Assembly: GCA_039707655.1 (NCBI GenBank)
Contig: CM077665.1
Location: forward strand, 84,569,954 to 84,633,953
DNA: 64,000 bases
Direction of reading: 5' to 3'
Source of the DNA: Elymus sibiricus
Taxonomy: Eukaryota; Streptophyta; Magnoliopsida; Poales; Poaceae
Numbering within the stretch: the first letter of the stretch is position 1; the number at the start of each line of letters is the position of its first letter. Positions 12,608 through 24,442 of this stretch are shown here, piece after piece. A program made the position numbers and the translations under genes. The notes under the pieces were generated by a model. The model saw only the letters and a list, made by a program, of their open reading frames with translations. It was not told where the DNA came from and ran no database searches.

Positions 12608-14008
12608 TGCTAGAAATATGCCCTAGAGGCAATAATAAAGATGTTATTATCATATTTCCTTCTTCATGGTAAATATTTATTATCTGTGCTAGAATTATAT
12701 TGACCGGAAACTAAGTGGGTACATAAATGAATATCGTGTCCCTAGTAACATCTACTAGACTAGCTCGTTGATCAAACATGGTTAAAGTTTCCTAACCATA
12801 GACATGAGTTGTCATTTGATAACGGGATCACATCATTAGGAAAATGATTTGATGTACAGACCCAACCATAAGTTTAGCATATGATTGTGTCACTTAGTTT
12901 AATTGGTACAACTTTCTTCATGTCAAGTATATGTTCCTTAGACCATGAGATCGTGCCACTCCCTTACACCTGAGGAATAATTTGTGTGTATCCAAATGTC
13001 ACTTCATAAATGGGTGATCATAAAGGTGGTCTATAGTTATCGCGAAAAGTGTTTGTTGGGTTGCATGGATGGAGACCGGGATTTGTCACTCTATATGACG
13101 GAGAGATATCTCTAGGCCCTCTCGGTAACACGATATCCAAAGTAGCTTGCAAGTGTGTGAGTAATGAGTTTAGTCACGGCGACATTGTATTATGGAACGA
13201 GTAAAGAGACTTACCGGTAACGAGATTGAACTACGTATGATGATACGACGATTGAATCTCACGCACGTAACATATCGCTGGACAAAGGGAGTTGTATACA
13301 GGATTAACTGAATCCTTGACATCGTGGTTCACCCGATAAAGATCTTCGTTGAGTGCAAGAATCAATATGGGCGTCCAGGTCCCGCTATTGATTATTGATT
13401 GGAGAGGTGTCTTGGTCATGTCTGCATGATTCTCGAACCTGTAGGGTCACACACTTAACATTCGATAACGCTAAGGTAGTATTGCGATATTAAAAATGGC
13501 AAGACCTAATATTGTTCGGAGTCCCAGATGGGATTCGAGACATCACAGGAGCTCCGGAATGGTCCAGAGGTGAAGATTTATATATGGGAGTTCGTATTCA
13601 GGGTTCCGGAAAATGTTCGGGATTTTCCGGTATTGTATCGGCAAGGTTCTAGACGGTTCTGGAGTGGGGCCCACCTGCATGGGGGGGCGCACATGGACCT
13701 GGGTAGTGTGGAAAGGCCCCACAACCTTGGTCTTGGCGCACCAAGATCCCTTCCTAACAGGAATAGGGTCATATCATGAACGGATAAGATCAAGATCCCT
13801 AAAAAGGGGAGATAGCGATCGGTGGGCAAGGAAAGGAGGCATTCCCCCCCCCTTGACCAGCGACCCTAGGGGCTTGGAGTGCAAGCCACCAGGCCCTCCC
13901 ATGCCTATATAAATGTGGGAAGGCGTAGGGTGCAGCACATCTCTACACCTCTCCCTCTCCCTCCACTTCTTGGTACGCGCTTGGTGAAGCCCTGTCGGTG
14001 TTCTGATG
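12608..14008 (+). repeat. 3' LTR of the Angela-like Copia element, left part
   Basis: It starts TGCTAGAAATATGCCC and shows the characteristic Angela/BARE words: CCCTCTCGGTAACACG near 13115, AACGAGTAAAGAGACTTACCGG near 13197 and TCCCGCTATTGATTATTGA near 13379. It is broken after 14008 by gypsy element A and resumes at 43295. The two parts add up to about 1674 bp, the normal size for this LTR. Confidence 0.85.
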
Positions 14009-15628
14009 TGATACATCTCCAATGTATCAATAATTTATGAAGTATTCGTGCCATATTTAGCCAAGTTTTATATGTTTTGGTGCACTTTAATATGATTTGA
14101 ATGAAACTAACCTGGATTCATGGTGTTTTCAGCACAACAACCATTGTTATTTTTTGTGCATAAATAGAAGTTCTCAGAAAATTTGCGATGATTTTTTATG
14201 GAGCAAAAGAGACCCATGGAATGCCGAGGATGGACCAGGGGGTGGCATAGGGCGCCACGAGCCTAGGGGCGCACCCCCGAGCTCGTGGACCCCTCGGGTA
14301 TCCCCCTGGCATGAAACCGACGCCAAAAATTCCAATATATTCCAAAACTACCAGAAAGAAACATAGAACTCCCGTGCCACCGCTGCAAGCCTCTGTTCCA
14401 AAGCAATCTCATCCGAAGCCCTTTTCTGGTGCCCCGTCGGAGGGGGAAATCATCACCGGAGGCCATCTTCACCATCCTGTCCGTTTCCATGATGAGAGGG
14501 AGTCGTTCACCCTCGAGGCTCAGGGTATGTAGCCGTAGCTATGTGTTTAATCTCTCTCTCTCTCTTGCTCTCTCGTGTTCTTGTGCCGACATGATCTTGA
14601 TGTATCATGAGCTTTTTTAATATAGTTGGATCATATGGTATTTTATCTCTCTATCTTGATGTCATGAATTGAGTCTTTCCCTTTGAGGTTTCGTTATATT
14701 GGATTGAACACTTTGGATTTGAGAACACTTGATGTCTTGCATGTGGATACCCCTGGTGACAATGAGGTATTCTATTGAGTCACTTGATATATGTTTTGGT
14801 CATCGACTTGCGGATTTCCATGGTGACATTGGGGGTGATCTATGAACATAGGTTGATGAACATTTTCATCCTACTTTCTTCGATAGAAATCTTGGGGTAC
14901 TCTTTGAAGTTCTTTGTTTTGGATTGAATACGATGAATCTGAAATTGTTTGATGCATGTCAAATAATTAACTCATGGATACTTGCGGTGACATCGGAGTA
15001 TCTGGGTGACATTAGAGTTGGTTGATGCATATCATAGGTGTTATTGTAGTACCAACTCTATGGATGTTTGTGCCACTTATAGGGATGGCTCAGTAGATTG
15101 ATCAGAAAGGATAATTTTGAGGTTGTTTTACTACCTACAATAATTACATCTTATGCTATCCGCTAGATGGGAACTTTGGAGTGATTCTTTGTCGCACGGT
15201 GAGGGATTGTTATGTGATTCAATTATGCTAGAATTGTAGCGAGATTGCAGTAGTGAATGTATGAACCCTAGGCCTTGTTTCTAAGCATTGCAATACCGTT
15301 TTTGCTCACTTTTTTCACTTTATACCTTGTTGTTTTGTTTTATTTAGATTATAAAAACAAATTTCTACTATACACACTAAACTTGTCATCTCTTCGCCAA
15401 ACTATTGCACCTATACAATTCGCCATTGTATTGGCTATGTTGGGGACACAAGAGATTGCTTGTATTTGATTGCAGGCTTGTTTGAGAGAGACCACCTTCA
15501 TCCTACACCTCTTGCAGATTGATAAACCTTAGGTCATCCACTCAAGGGAAATTTGCTATTGTCCTACAAAACTCTATGCTTTGAGGCCCAACAGAGTCTA
15601 CAAGAATAAAGTTGCATAGTATACATCA
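14009..15628 (+). repeat. 5' LTR of gypsy element A
   Basis: It starts TGATACATCTCCAATG and ends ATACATCA, 10 bp before the primer site. The homologous 3' LTR begins at 31451, and the regions around 14200-14520 and 31660-32000 align clearly. Short open frames here are chance. Confidence 0.82.
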
Positions 15629-15638
15629 AGTTCTTTTC

Positions 15639-15656
15639 TGGCGCCGTTGCCGGGGA
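15639..15656 (+). other. Primer-binding site, tRNA-Asp
   Basis: TGGCGCCGTTGCCGGGGA is an exact complement of the 3' end of plant tRNA-Asp (…CCGGCAACGGCGCCA), the primer used by Athila-lineage elements. Confidence 0.9.
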
Positions 15657-16074
15657 GGTGAGTTCTTGAAGGTATATCTTTAGATATTGCAATTGAATCT
15701 AATTGTTTATTGTTTTATCACTAGTTGGCTTTATAAAAAGAAAACTTCAGCAAAAATGGAAATGAGGTCGCCTCAAATTCTTCGTCTTTATAATGTCTTT
15801 CTTGAAAATGATGGATCGGAAAATTGTGCCAAAGTGTTAGAAGAATAATTCATAAATTTCGTGAATTATAAGCTTGATTGCAATGTTGCTAGTATGAATT
15901 CTGTGAATATCCATAATTCCAATGATATTGAATGAAGATGATCTTTTTAGTTCTCCCCACTTTTAATGATCAAATTTATTATGTTGATAGCATGCCTCCT
16001 ATTTATGATGATTGCAATAATTATGAAAGTGGGTTTGAAGAGGGCCAACTTTAGGTAATAATTATCCAACTATA

Positions 16075-16551
16075 TTGGAGGATGTTCCATCTTATTATAA
16101 TGATGAAAGTGGATCTGGAGAGGTCATGACCTTATTTAGCAATGATTCCACTATCTTGGAAGAGGTTTCGATTGATTATGATGGGAACAAAGTTGCTACT
16201 TATGATGATTATTGTGATGATACTTATGTTATAAAAAGTAGTGATAAAAATTCTTACAAAACTTGTCATAATTATGAATACCCATTTACTGAACATTACT
16301 CTTGTAATGTGGAAACAATTTATAGTATTCGGGTTTCATATGATACTCCCACTATTTTGAATGACAAGAAAATTGCTTATGCGGAGAGTAATAAAAATTC
16401 TATGCTTGTGGCTCATGAAAGAACTGCTTTGTGTGACAGTTATATTGTTGAATTCATTAATAATGCTACTGAAAATTATTATGAGAGAGTAACATATGAT
16501 TTTACATACCTCAGTAATATCAAGTTTCCTCTCTATGTGTTGAAAGTTTGA
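16075..16551 (+). CDS. Hypothetical protein of non-autonomous gypsy element A
   Basis: A 158-residue open frame, rich in Asp, Tyr, Asn and Ser, starting MEDVPSYYNDESGSG. Related frames occur in other Triticeae non-autonomous Athila-type elements as I remember them (the LVAHERTALCDSYIVEF stretch), but I know of no domain or function. It lacks gag or catalytic motifs. Upstream sequence (15900-16074) contains similar peptide fragments in other frames, so this is probably the 3' remnant of a longer, frameshifted ORF. Whether it is expressed is unknown. Confidence 0.45.
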   Translation: MEDVPSYYNDESGSGEVMTLFSNDSTILEEVSIDYDGNKVATYDDYCDDTYVIKSSDKNSYKTCHNYEYPFTEHYSCNVETIYSIRVSYDTPTILNDKKIAYAESNKNSMLVAHERTALCDSYIVEFINNATENYYERVTYDFTYLSNIKFPLYVLKV

Positions 16552-16861
16552 AAGTTATGCTTGTTTTGCCTTCCTATGCTAGTTGATTTTTTCTCCCATA
16601 AATTGTTTGCTTACAAAATCCCTATACATATAAAGTGTGTTAGGCTTAAATGTGTTTGATATATGCTTCATGATATTCCGTTTATGTTTCAATTATTCAC
16701 TTTTATGTGAGCATCATTGAAATCATCATGCCTAGCTAAAAGGCTCTAAAGAAAAACGCTTGTTGGGAGACAACCCAATATTTATCCTTCCTGTTTTTTG
16801 TGTTCACATGATTAAGCTATTGTATCAATCATGTTGTCTTCCTTTTATTTCAATAATGTGC

Positions 16862-18435
16862 TGATACGTCTCCAACGTATCTATAATCTTTGCTTGTTCC
16901 ATGCTGTTATATTATCATTCTTGGATGTTTTACAATCATTTTATTACAACTTTATATCATTTTTTGGGACTAACCTATTGACATAGTGCCAAAGTGCCAG
17001 TTGCTATTTTTGCTTGTTTTTTACTTCGCAGAAAATCAGTACCAAACGGAGACAAAATGTTACGGGGATTTTTGTGGATTTTTTACGGACCAGAAGAAAG
17101 AAGATGGGCCAAAGAACACCAGAAGAGGGGGCCCAGGGTGGCCAGCACCCACCAGGGCGCGACAGAGGCCCCCTGGCGGGGCCTGGTGGGCGCTGGGCAC
17201 CTCGGGCACCGCCTCAACCGACTATCGAGCCTATAAATTCCCAGAAAATCCAAAAACCCTAGAGGAGTCAACGAAACACAATTCCAGCCGCCGCAAGTTC
17301 CAGAACCGCGAGATCCAATCTAAACACCATCACAGAGGGGTTCATCTTCCTCATAGGTGCCTCTCCGATGATGCGTGAGTAGTCCACCATAGACCTTCAG
17401 GTTCGTAGGCAGTAGCTAGATGGCTTCTTCTCTCTCTCTTATGATTCTCAATACAATGCTCTCTTGGAGATCTATTTGATGTAAACTTTTGCGGTGTGTT
17501 TGTTGGGATCCGATGAATTTTGAGTTCATGATGAGTTTCTATCCATGAATATTATTTGAGTCTTCTTTGATCTCTTATATGCATGATTACTTATAGCCTC
17601 ATATTTCTTCTTCGAATCTTTGGTTTAGTTAGGCCAACTAGATCGATTTTTCTTGCCATGGGAACATGTGCTTTGTGATGGGTTCGATCTTGCAGTGTTC
17701 TTTCCCAGTGACAGAAGGGGCAGCAAGACACGCATGTATCGTTGCTATTAAGGATAACAAGATGGGGTCTATTCCTACATGAATAGATCTTGTCTACATC
17801 ATGTTATCATTCTTATTGCATTACTCCATTTTTCCATGAACTTAATACACTAGATGCATGCTGGATAGCTATCGATGTGTGGAGTAATAGAGGTAGATGC
17901 AGGCAGGAGTTGGTCTATCTATCTTGGACGTGATGCCTATATAATGATCATCGCCTTGGATATCGTCATGACTATTCGATTTTCTATCAATTGCCCAACA
18001 GTAATTTGTTCACCCACCATGCGCTATACTCATGAGAGAAGCCACTAGTGAATCCTACGGCCCCCGGGTCTACTTTTCCAACATATTGCTTTCCGATCTA
18101 TGTTTTTTGCAATCTTTGTTTTCAGATCTACAAAACCAAAAACCCAAAAATATATTTCTGCATATTTACTCTTTTTATTTGTGTTCTTGAGAGATCTATC
18201 TCTCCTATCTATCACTACCTAATCTATCTATTTACCGTAGAGAGATTGACAACCTCTCTTTTGCGTCGTGTTGCAAGTATTTGTTGTTTGTGTGCAGGTG
18301 CTGCTTATTGGGTGGTGGTGATCCTCCTACTGGTTCGATAACCTTGGTTTCATAACTGAGGGAAATACTTACCATCGATGTGCTGCATCATCCCTTCCTC
18401 TTTGGGGAAATACCGACGCAGTCCAAGCCACGTCA
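16862..18435 (+). repeat. Solo LTR 'B' (Sabrina/WHAM-like), inserted in element A
   Basis: The 1574-bp LTR starts TGATACGTCTCCAACG and ends CCACGTCA. It is flanked by a perfect 5-bp target duplication, TGTGC at 16857-16861 and TGTGC at 18436-18440. No primer site or internal sequence follows, so it is the product of LTR-LTR recombination. Element A's internal sequence resumes at 18441 with 'CAAGTAAAGGCTTTGGGAT', which matches C at 22109. A pyrimidine tract and small frames inside it are not genes. Confidence 0.88.
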
Positions 18436-18440
18436 TGTGC

Positions 18441-19453
18441 CAAGTAAAGGCTTTGGGATAGTGTGGATACTTGTTGATTTGATTCTGTGCAAAAATAGAA
18501 ACTTTTGCGCCCAATATATGAATTATGTGATTTTACTGGAGCGTCAAAGTATTTTCAAATTTTGAAAAACTATTTATCTGCAAATTATCTATGTATTAAT
18601 AATTGTTTCATAATTTAATAATTAGGGAAGTATATTTTTAATTCAGGTCTTTACACACTTCTTTGTTTTTGGCAGATTCTGTTTTGCATGCATACCTTGC
18701 TTGTTTTAGTGTTTCCGTAGCTTATATTGAGTAATATTATGGGAACGGTACAATAAAATAGGTAGTATGTGAGAAAAAAATATAAATCTTGTCTTGAAAG
18801 TACCTATGTGAACGATCTATTTTTATTTTCCTAACCAATCTCACGAAGTTCCGTTGAGTTTTTGTGATTGAAGTTTTCAGGTTTTGGGTGACATACCGAT
18901 GTGAGGAGAATAAGGAGTGGCAAGAACCTAATCTTGGGGATGCCCAAGGCACCCCCAAGGTAATATTCAAGGAATACTCAAGCGTACAAGCTTGGGGATG
19001 CCCCGGAAGGCATCCCCTCTTTTGTCTTCAACACTATTGGTATATGTCTTACTTGGAGCTATATTTTTATTCGTCACATAATATGTTTGGTGCTTGGAGC
19101 ATCCTTTTATTTTGTTTATATCTTTTTTATATTATTTATAATCCTATTTTCAATAAAAATTCCAAAATTTGCATTTAAGAGATTTGAATTGCACGTTTGA
19201 TGTGTGTTGTATAAAAACAGAAACTTTTGTTATAGTGTTTGAATTTTGATATTTTACTGGAAGGTGGAATGTTTCTGAAATTTTTACACATTACTTTCAT
19301 AAAAATGCTTTATTAGTTCCTAAACGTTTTGAATTTTTTGAGTTACGGAGGTACACTTTTTGAATTAATTGCTACAGACTATCCTGTTTAGACAAATTGT
19401 GGTCATAGTTTTGTTATCGGTTTATCCTATAGTTTTCATGGCTTATATTGATA
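18441..19453 (+). other. Internal 3' untranslated-like region of element A with twin hairpins
   Basis: No gene is present. It contains two adjacent inverted repeats: GGGGATGCC (18936-18944) pairing with GGCACCCC (18948-18955), and GGGGATGCC (18994-19002) pairing with GGCATCCCC (19009-19017). The same module is found in C (22609-22688) and again in A (29622-29701). Confidence 0.6.
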
Positions 19454-19458
19454 GATAT

Positions 19459-21036
19459 TGATATGTATCCAACGTATCTATAATTTTTGATTGTTCCATA
19501 CTATATTATCATTCCAGGATACTTTTTAAGCATCTACTTGATATTTTATATCATTTTTGAGCACTAACCTATTAACCTAGTGCCAAGTGCCAGTTGTTTT
19601 TTTTTGCATGTTTTTGGCTTTTGAGGTTTACAGTATCAAATGAAGCCAAATGTCATGACACTTTTTGATGATTTTTTCTGGACCAAAAGAATACCTGGAA
19701 GCTTTTCAGGAGAAGGCCGGAGGTCGCACGAGGGTCCCGAGAAGCAAACATGGCGCGCCCAGGGGGGTCGGCGCCCTGATGGCTTGTGGGCGCCCCCCCC
19801 CCCCCCGCCCCGATGCCTCCAGCCCTGACCTCTGGCCTATAAATTCACAAATATTCCAAAACCCAAGGGAGCTCCTAAAATACTTTTTCTGCCACCGCAA
19901 GTCTCTGTTCCGCCGCGATATTATCTGGATCCCTTTTCCGGTGCCCTGCCGGAGGGGGGGTCGATCACGGAGGGCCCCTATATCATCCTTGCTACTCCCA
20001 TGGTGATGTGTGAGTGGTTCAACATAGACCTATGGGTCCGTAGTTAGTACCTATATGACTATCTCTCTCGATGTTCTTCATTGCCATGACCACATCGATT
20101 CCCGCAGTGATCTATCTTATGTAATCCATCTTTGCGGTGTGTTTGTTGGGATTCAATGAATTGTGGGTTTATGTTCTGATTATTCATGATAAAGATTTGA
20201 TTGTCCTCTGAATTATATTTGCATGATTATTATAGCTTCATAATTCTCTCCGATATACCGGTTTAGTCTGGCCAACTAGATTGGTTTATCTTCAGTGTGA
20301 GAGGTGCGTTGTAGTGGGTTCAATCTCTCGGTGCTCTATATCCCAGTGACAAAGTAGGGGACAAGACACGTATTTGTATTGCTGCCACTGCGGGTAAAAC
20401 TATGGGGTTTATTCATATTAATTGAGTTTACTTTGTCTACATCATGTCATCATTCTCCAAGCATTACTCTGTTTCACTTAATACTCTAGATGCATGCTGG
20501 ATAGCGGTCAATAGGTGGAGTAATAGTAGTAGATGCAGGCAAGAGTCGGTCTATTTGTTTATAGACGTGATGCCTATATACATATGATCATTGTCATGAA
20601 TAAATATTGCATAACTATGTGCTTTTCTATCAACTGCCCAACAGTAATTTGTTTACCCATCGTATGCTTTCTTCGAGAGAGAAGCCTCTAGCGAACACTA
20701 TGGCCCCCAGGTCTATTGACAAATATATTTACAAAAGCTATCAATTCCTCATTGCCATAATTTACTTTTCAGTTATTTAGTATTTTCATTCATCAAATTA
20801 TATATCTATCAGTACTTATCGCTTGCAAGTAACGAGTTCAAGGGGATTGACAACCCTCTTGCCCGCGTTGGGTGCAAGTGTTTGCTCTTTTGTGTGTAGG
20901 CGCAGAAGACGGGAAGTTGTGTGGTTCTCCTACTGGTTCGATAACCTTGGTTCTCACTGAGGGAAATACTTATCCACACTATGCTACATCATTCCCTCCT
21001 CTTCGGGAAAAAACCCAACGCAGATCACAAGTATCA
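19459..21036 (+). repeat. 5' LTR of gypsy element C
   Basis: It starts TGATATGTATCCAACG and ends ACAAGTATCA. A run of C residues interrupts it near 19793-19806. It ends 11 bp before the primer site. Confidence 0.85.
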
Positions 21037-21047
21037 AGAAGGATTTC

Positions 21048-21065
21048 TGGCGCCGTTGCTAGGGA
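21048..21065 (+). other. Primer-binding site, tRNA-Asp (two changes)
   Basis: TGGCGCCGTTGCTAGGGA matches the tRNA-Asp complement except for CTA in place of CCG. Confidence 0.85.
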
Positions 21066-21240
21066 GTATCATCAATTTACTATCAATTACCTTCGCATAA
21101 ATTATCAATCACTTGTTCTACTTTTTATTTGCTGCTATACTTTGCTTTCTATAAAAATCAAAAATACAAATATATTTATCTTTGCTAGTTTACTAGTTTA
21201 CTTGCTTTTCTTGTTACTTTGCTTGCTTGAAGTTGCTATC

Positions 21241-21942
21241 ATGTCTGACTTTATCATTGAGATGGATGATAAAGGTAAAAACCCCAACAAGAAAACTCTC
21301 CCACTACGAGATGTAAAAGTTTTTGTTGTGTGGAAGGGGGATATCATAGGGAAAAACATTATCCAAGAATGCTTTAATTGTACTGGTACTTTGGCTTGCA
21401 AGGAAATGCCAATCCTTGAAAGAACCAAAAGTTACACCGATGCTATTTTCGCTCATGTTCTTAAACTTGAAAGAAGATTTATGCATACTCACCCTACTTT
21501 GCAAAGGTTTTTCTATGAGTTGACGATCATAAAAGACCCTAGGGCTAAGAAGATAGCCACTCTCATCCTCATGCATGAATTTGACTATATAGTACGAGAG
21601 GCTCGAGAGATTTTTGATTATTATAACAAGAGTCATGAACATCCCGTGATAAACGAAATTTTATATAATGAGGACTATATGACGAGGTGTGTGTTTCATG
21701 ACAACCATAACTTTGATGAAAACACTAAGAAAGAAGTTCCTCCTATTCACATTATCCAACAAGTTTTCAATGCCATAAATAAACAATATTCTTGGATAGT
21801 AAGAGAGAATACTGAGGGATTTGAGGAAAGTAGCATTGAGAATGCTAATATATTATTAGATGATCTATTTCCTATTGTCTTTGAAAATCCTCCTCATGAA
21901 CACACATCCCAAGATTCAAAGGCTAAAGATGACAACACTTGA
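21241..21942 (+). CDS. Conserved hypothetical protein of non-autonomous gypsy element C
   Basis: A 233-residue open frame. The frame stays open upstream into the LTR, but I place the start at M 21241 (MSDFIIEMDDKGKNPNKK): it follows a hydrophobic stretch encoded by the leader, and related Triticeae elements start the same way. The protein is charged and mostly helical, with an FVVWKGDIIGKNIIQECF block near residues 25-45 and an acidic C-terminus (FPIVFENPPHEH). There is no zinc knuckle, protease or polymerase motif. It is completely open although the flanking LTRs have diverged strongly. Its function is unknown; a gag-like or RNA-binding helper role is only a guess. Confidence 0.6.
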   Translation: MSDFIIEMDDKGKNPNKKTLPLRDVKVFVVWKGDIIGKNIIQECFNCTGTLACKEMPILERTKSYTDAIFAHVLKLERRFMHTHPTLQRFFYELTIIKDPRAKKIATLILMHEFDYIVREAREIFDYYNKSHEHPVINEILYNEDYMTRCVFHDNHNFDENTKKEVPPIHIIQQVFNAINKQYSWIVRENTEGFEESSIENANILLDDLFPIVFENPPHEHTSQDSKAKDDNT

Positions 21943-22868
21943 TACTATGCATTATGCCTAGATAGGGGCATAAAACAATAGCCCTTATTGGGAGGCAACC
22001 CAATAGTTACCTTTAAATTTTTGTTTTTACTTTCTGTTTGTGTGTGATAACATGATTATTGCCTCTGTAATGATTGTGCTTTTGTGTCTAAATTAGTGTT
22101 TGTGCCAAGTAAAGCCTTTGGGATTAACTTGGATGATAGTACAATTGATGCTTTGAACAAACAAAAACTTTTGCGTTCAGTACTGGAATTTTGTTTCTTT
22201 GCTGGAGCATGATAAATTTCTGAAATTTGTACAGAGTATTTCTATACAAATGGTTCAGGTTGTACTAATGTTTCATATTTTTTGGAGTTATAGAAGTATG
22301 ATTTTTATTCAGATCATTACATATTGTTTTGTTTTAGAGAGATTCTGTTTTTTGCTTGCATAGTTTGCTTGTTTTGATGATGCTATGGATTGTATCTGGG
22401 GGTGTAAGCCATGGAGAAGTTAGAATAAAGTACCTATTATGAAATAATGAAATATGAATCAATTTATAATAGTACCTAAAGTATTTGATATGTTTATTAT
22501 ACTAACGGATCTCACAAAGTTTTGTTGAGTTTTGTGTGCTGAAGTTTTCATGTTTTGGGTGTTATCACGATGGATGAAGGAATAAGGAGCGGCAAAGATC
22601 CTAATCTTGGGAATGCCCAAGGCACCCCAAGTAAAATTTTAGGAATACTCAAGCGTCTAAGCTTGGGGATGCCCCAGAAGGCATCCCCACTTTCGTTTCA
22701 ATCCATAGGAATGTCACTTAGAGCTTAATTTTTATTCATCACATGATATGAGTTTTTCTTGTAGCGTCGTGTGCTTTAGTTTGTTTTAGTTTTAGTTTTG
22801 CACAATCATTGTTTGCTGGACACACCTACATGAGAGAGACACATTTTCACCATGATTTGTTAGAATAC
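21943..22868 (+). other. 3' untranslated-like region of element C with twin hairpins
   Basis: This is non-coding sequence homologous to 18441-19170 and 29434-29800. It includes the hairpins 22609-22628 and 22665-22688. Insertion D interrupts it at 22868, and it continues at 26009. Confidence 0.6.
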
Positions 22869-24442
22869 TGATGTCTGTGATCTGCGTTGGGTTTTCCATG
22901 AAGAGGAACGGGTAATTGCAGCACATACGAGTAAGTATTTCCCCTAGTTAATAACCAAGGTTTATCAAACCAATAGGAGTAGCACGCAACCACTGTCTTC
23001 AGCGACTGCACACAAAGAAACAAACACTTGCACCCAAAGCGGGCAAGAGGGTTGTCAATCCCCTTGGACTCGTTATTTGCAAGCAAGTGAGGCACGTAGA
23101 TGATAGTAGATAATTCCAAATTGCAAAATAAAATAAAAGACAATAAATGGCAGCAAGGTATTTAAGAGTTTTGTCAATTTATAATTGAATAGACCCGGGG
23201 GCCGTAGTGTTCTCTAGTAGCATCTCTCATATTGGAAGCATAAGGTGGGTAAACAAATTACTGTTGGGCAATTGATAGAAAAGCAAATAATCATGTTCAT
23301 ATTCACGGAAATGATCATGTGTATATAGGCATCACGTCCATAAGCAAATAGGCCGACTCCTGCTTGCACCTATTACTATTACTCCACTTCAAGAGCGCTT
23401 ATATGCTTGCCTCTGTACGTATTAAGTTCTTGACAAATAGAGTAATGCTTGGAGAACAATGACATGATGTAGACAAAGTAAACTCAATCAATATGAATAA
23501 ACCCCACCGTTTTACCCTTAATGGCAGCAACACAAAGACCATAATGGCAGCAACACAAAGACGTATCTTGTCCCCTTCTATCACTAGGATATAGAAACCC
23601 ATCAGGTCGAACCCATAACAACGCACCCCTCACTGAAGAAAGATCAATCTACTTGGCCGAAGCAAATCAATAGATCGGAGAGAATTACGAAGCTATAATA
23701 ATCTTGAAATAAGAATCATAATAAGAATTCAAAGAAGACTCAAACATTTATCATGAATAATTTGAACATAAACCCACAATTCGTCGGATCCCAAAAAACG
23801 CACCGCACAAAAGAATTACATCGGATAGATCAAAGCGAAGATGCGATGATCATTGTATTGAAGATCAAAAGAGAGAGAGAGAGAGAAATAGCCATCTAGA
23901 TACTAACAACGGACCCGTAGGTCCGTGGTGAACTACTCACACATCACCATGGAGGCAGCAAGGATGATGTAGAGGCCCTCCTTGATCGATTCCCCCGATC
24001 GCGACGACAGAGACTTGTGGCGGTGAAAAAAGTGTTTCGGGATGCACTCTAGGGTTTTTTCAGGATATATGAGAATTTATAGGCCAAAGAACGACGTCGG
24101 GAGGCCCATCAGGGAGGAACAAGCCATCAGGGCGCACCCACCCCCGCTGGGCACACCCTGTTGGCTCGTGCCTCGCTCGTGTAGTCTCCGGTCTTCTCCC
24201 GAAGCTTCCAGGTCTTTTTTTGGTCCAGAAAAAAATCATAAAAAAGTTTCATGGCAATTGGACTTCGTTTGGCATTGTAAACCTGAAAAGCAAAAACACG
24301 CGGAAAACAGGAACTGGCACTGGGTCAATAGGTTAGTGCTCAAAAATATTATTAATTGGTAAATAAATACCCAAAAAGTATCCTGGAATGATAATATTAT
24401 AGCACGGAACAATAAAAAATTATAGATACGTTGGAGACGTAT
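22869..24442 (-). repeat. Solo LTR 'D' (Sabrina/WHAM-like), minus strand
   Basis: On the minus strand it starts with TG at 26008/26007, continues at 24442 (ATACGTCTCC) and ends CAGACATCA at 22869. The target duplication AATAC stands at 22864-22868 and 26009-26013. The first two bases (CA on the plus strand, 26007-26008) are separated from the rest by solo LTR E. There is no internal domain. Confidence 0.87.

Noticed and set aside
16994..17378. Overlapping 80-130-codon frames in solo LTR B
   Set aside because: They fall in the GC-rich part of an LTR with no conservation of frame among B, C, D and E.
20872..21240. N-terminal extension of the element C protein into the LTR
   Set aside because: The frame happens to stay open but crosses the LTR end and the primer-binding site, which would be untranslated leader; the start at 21241 fits relatives better.
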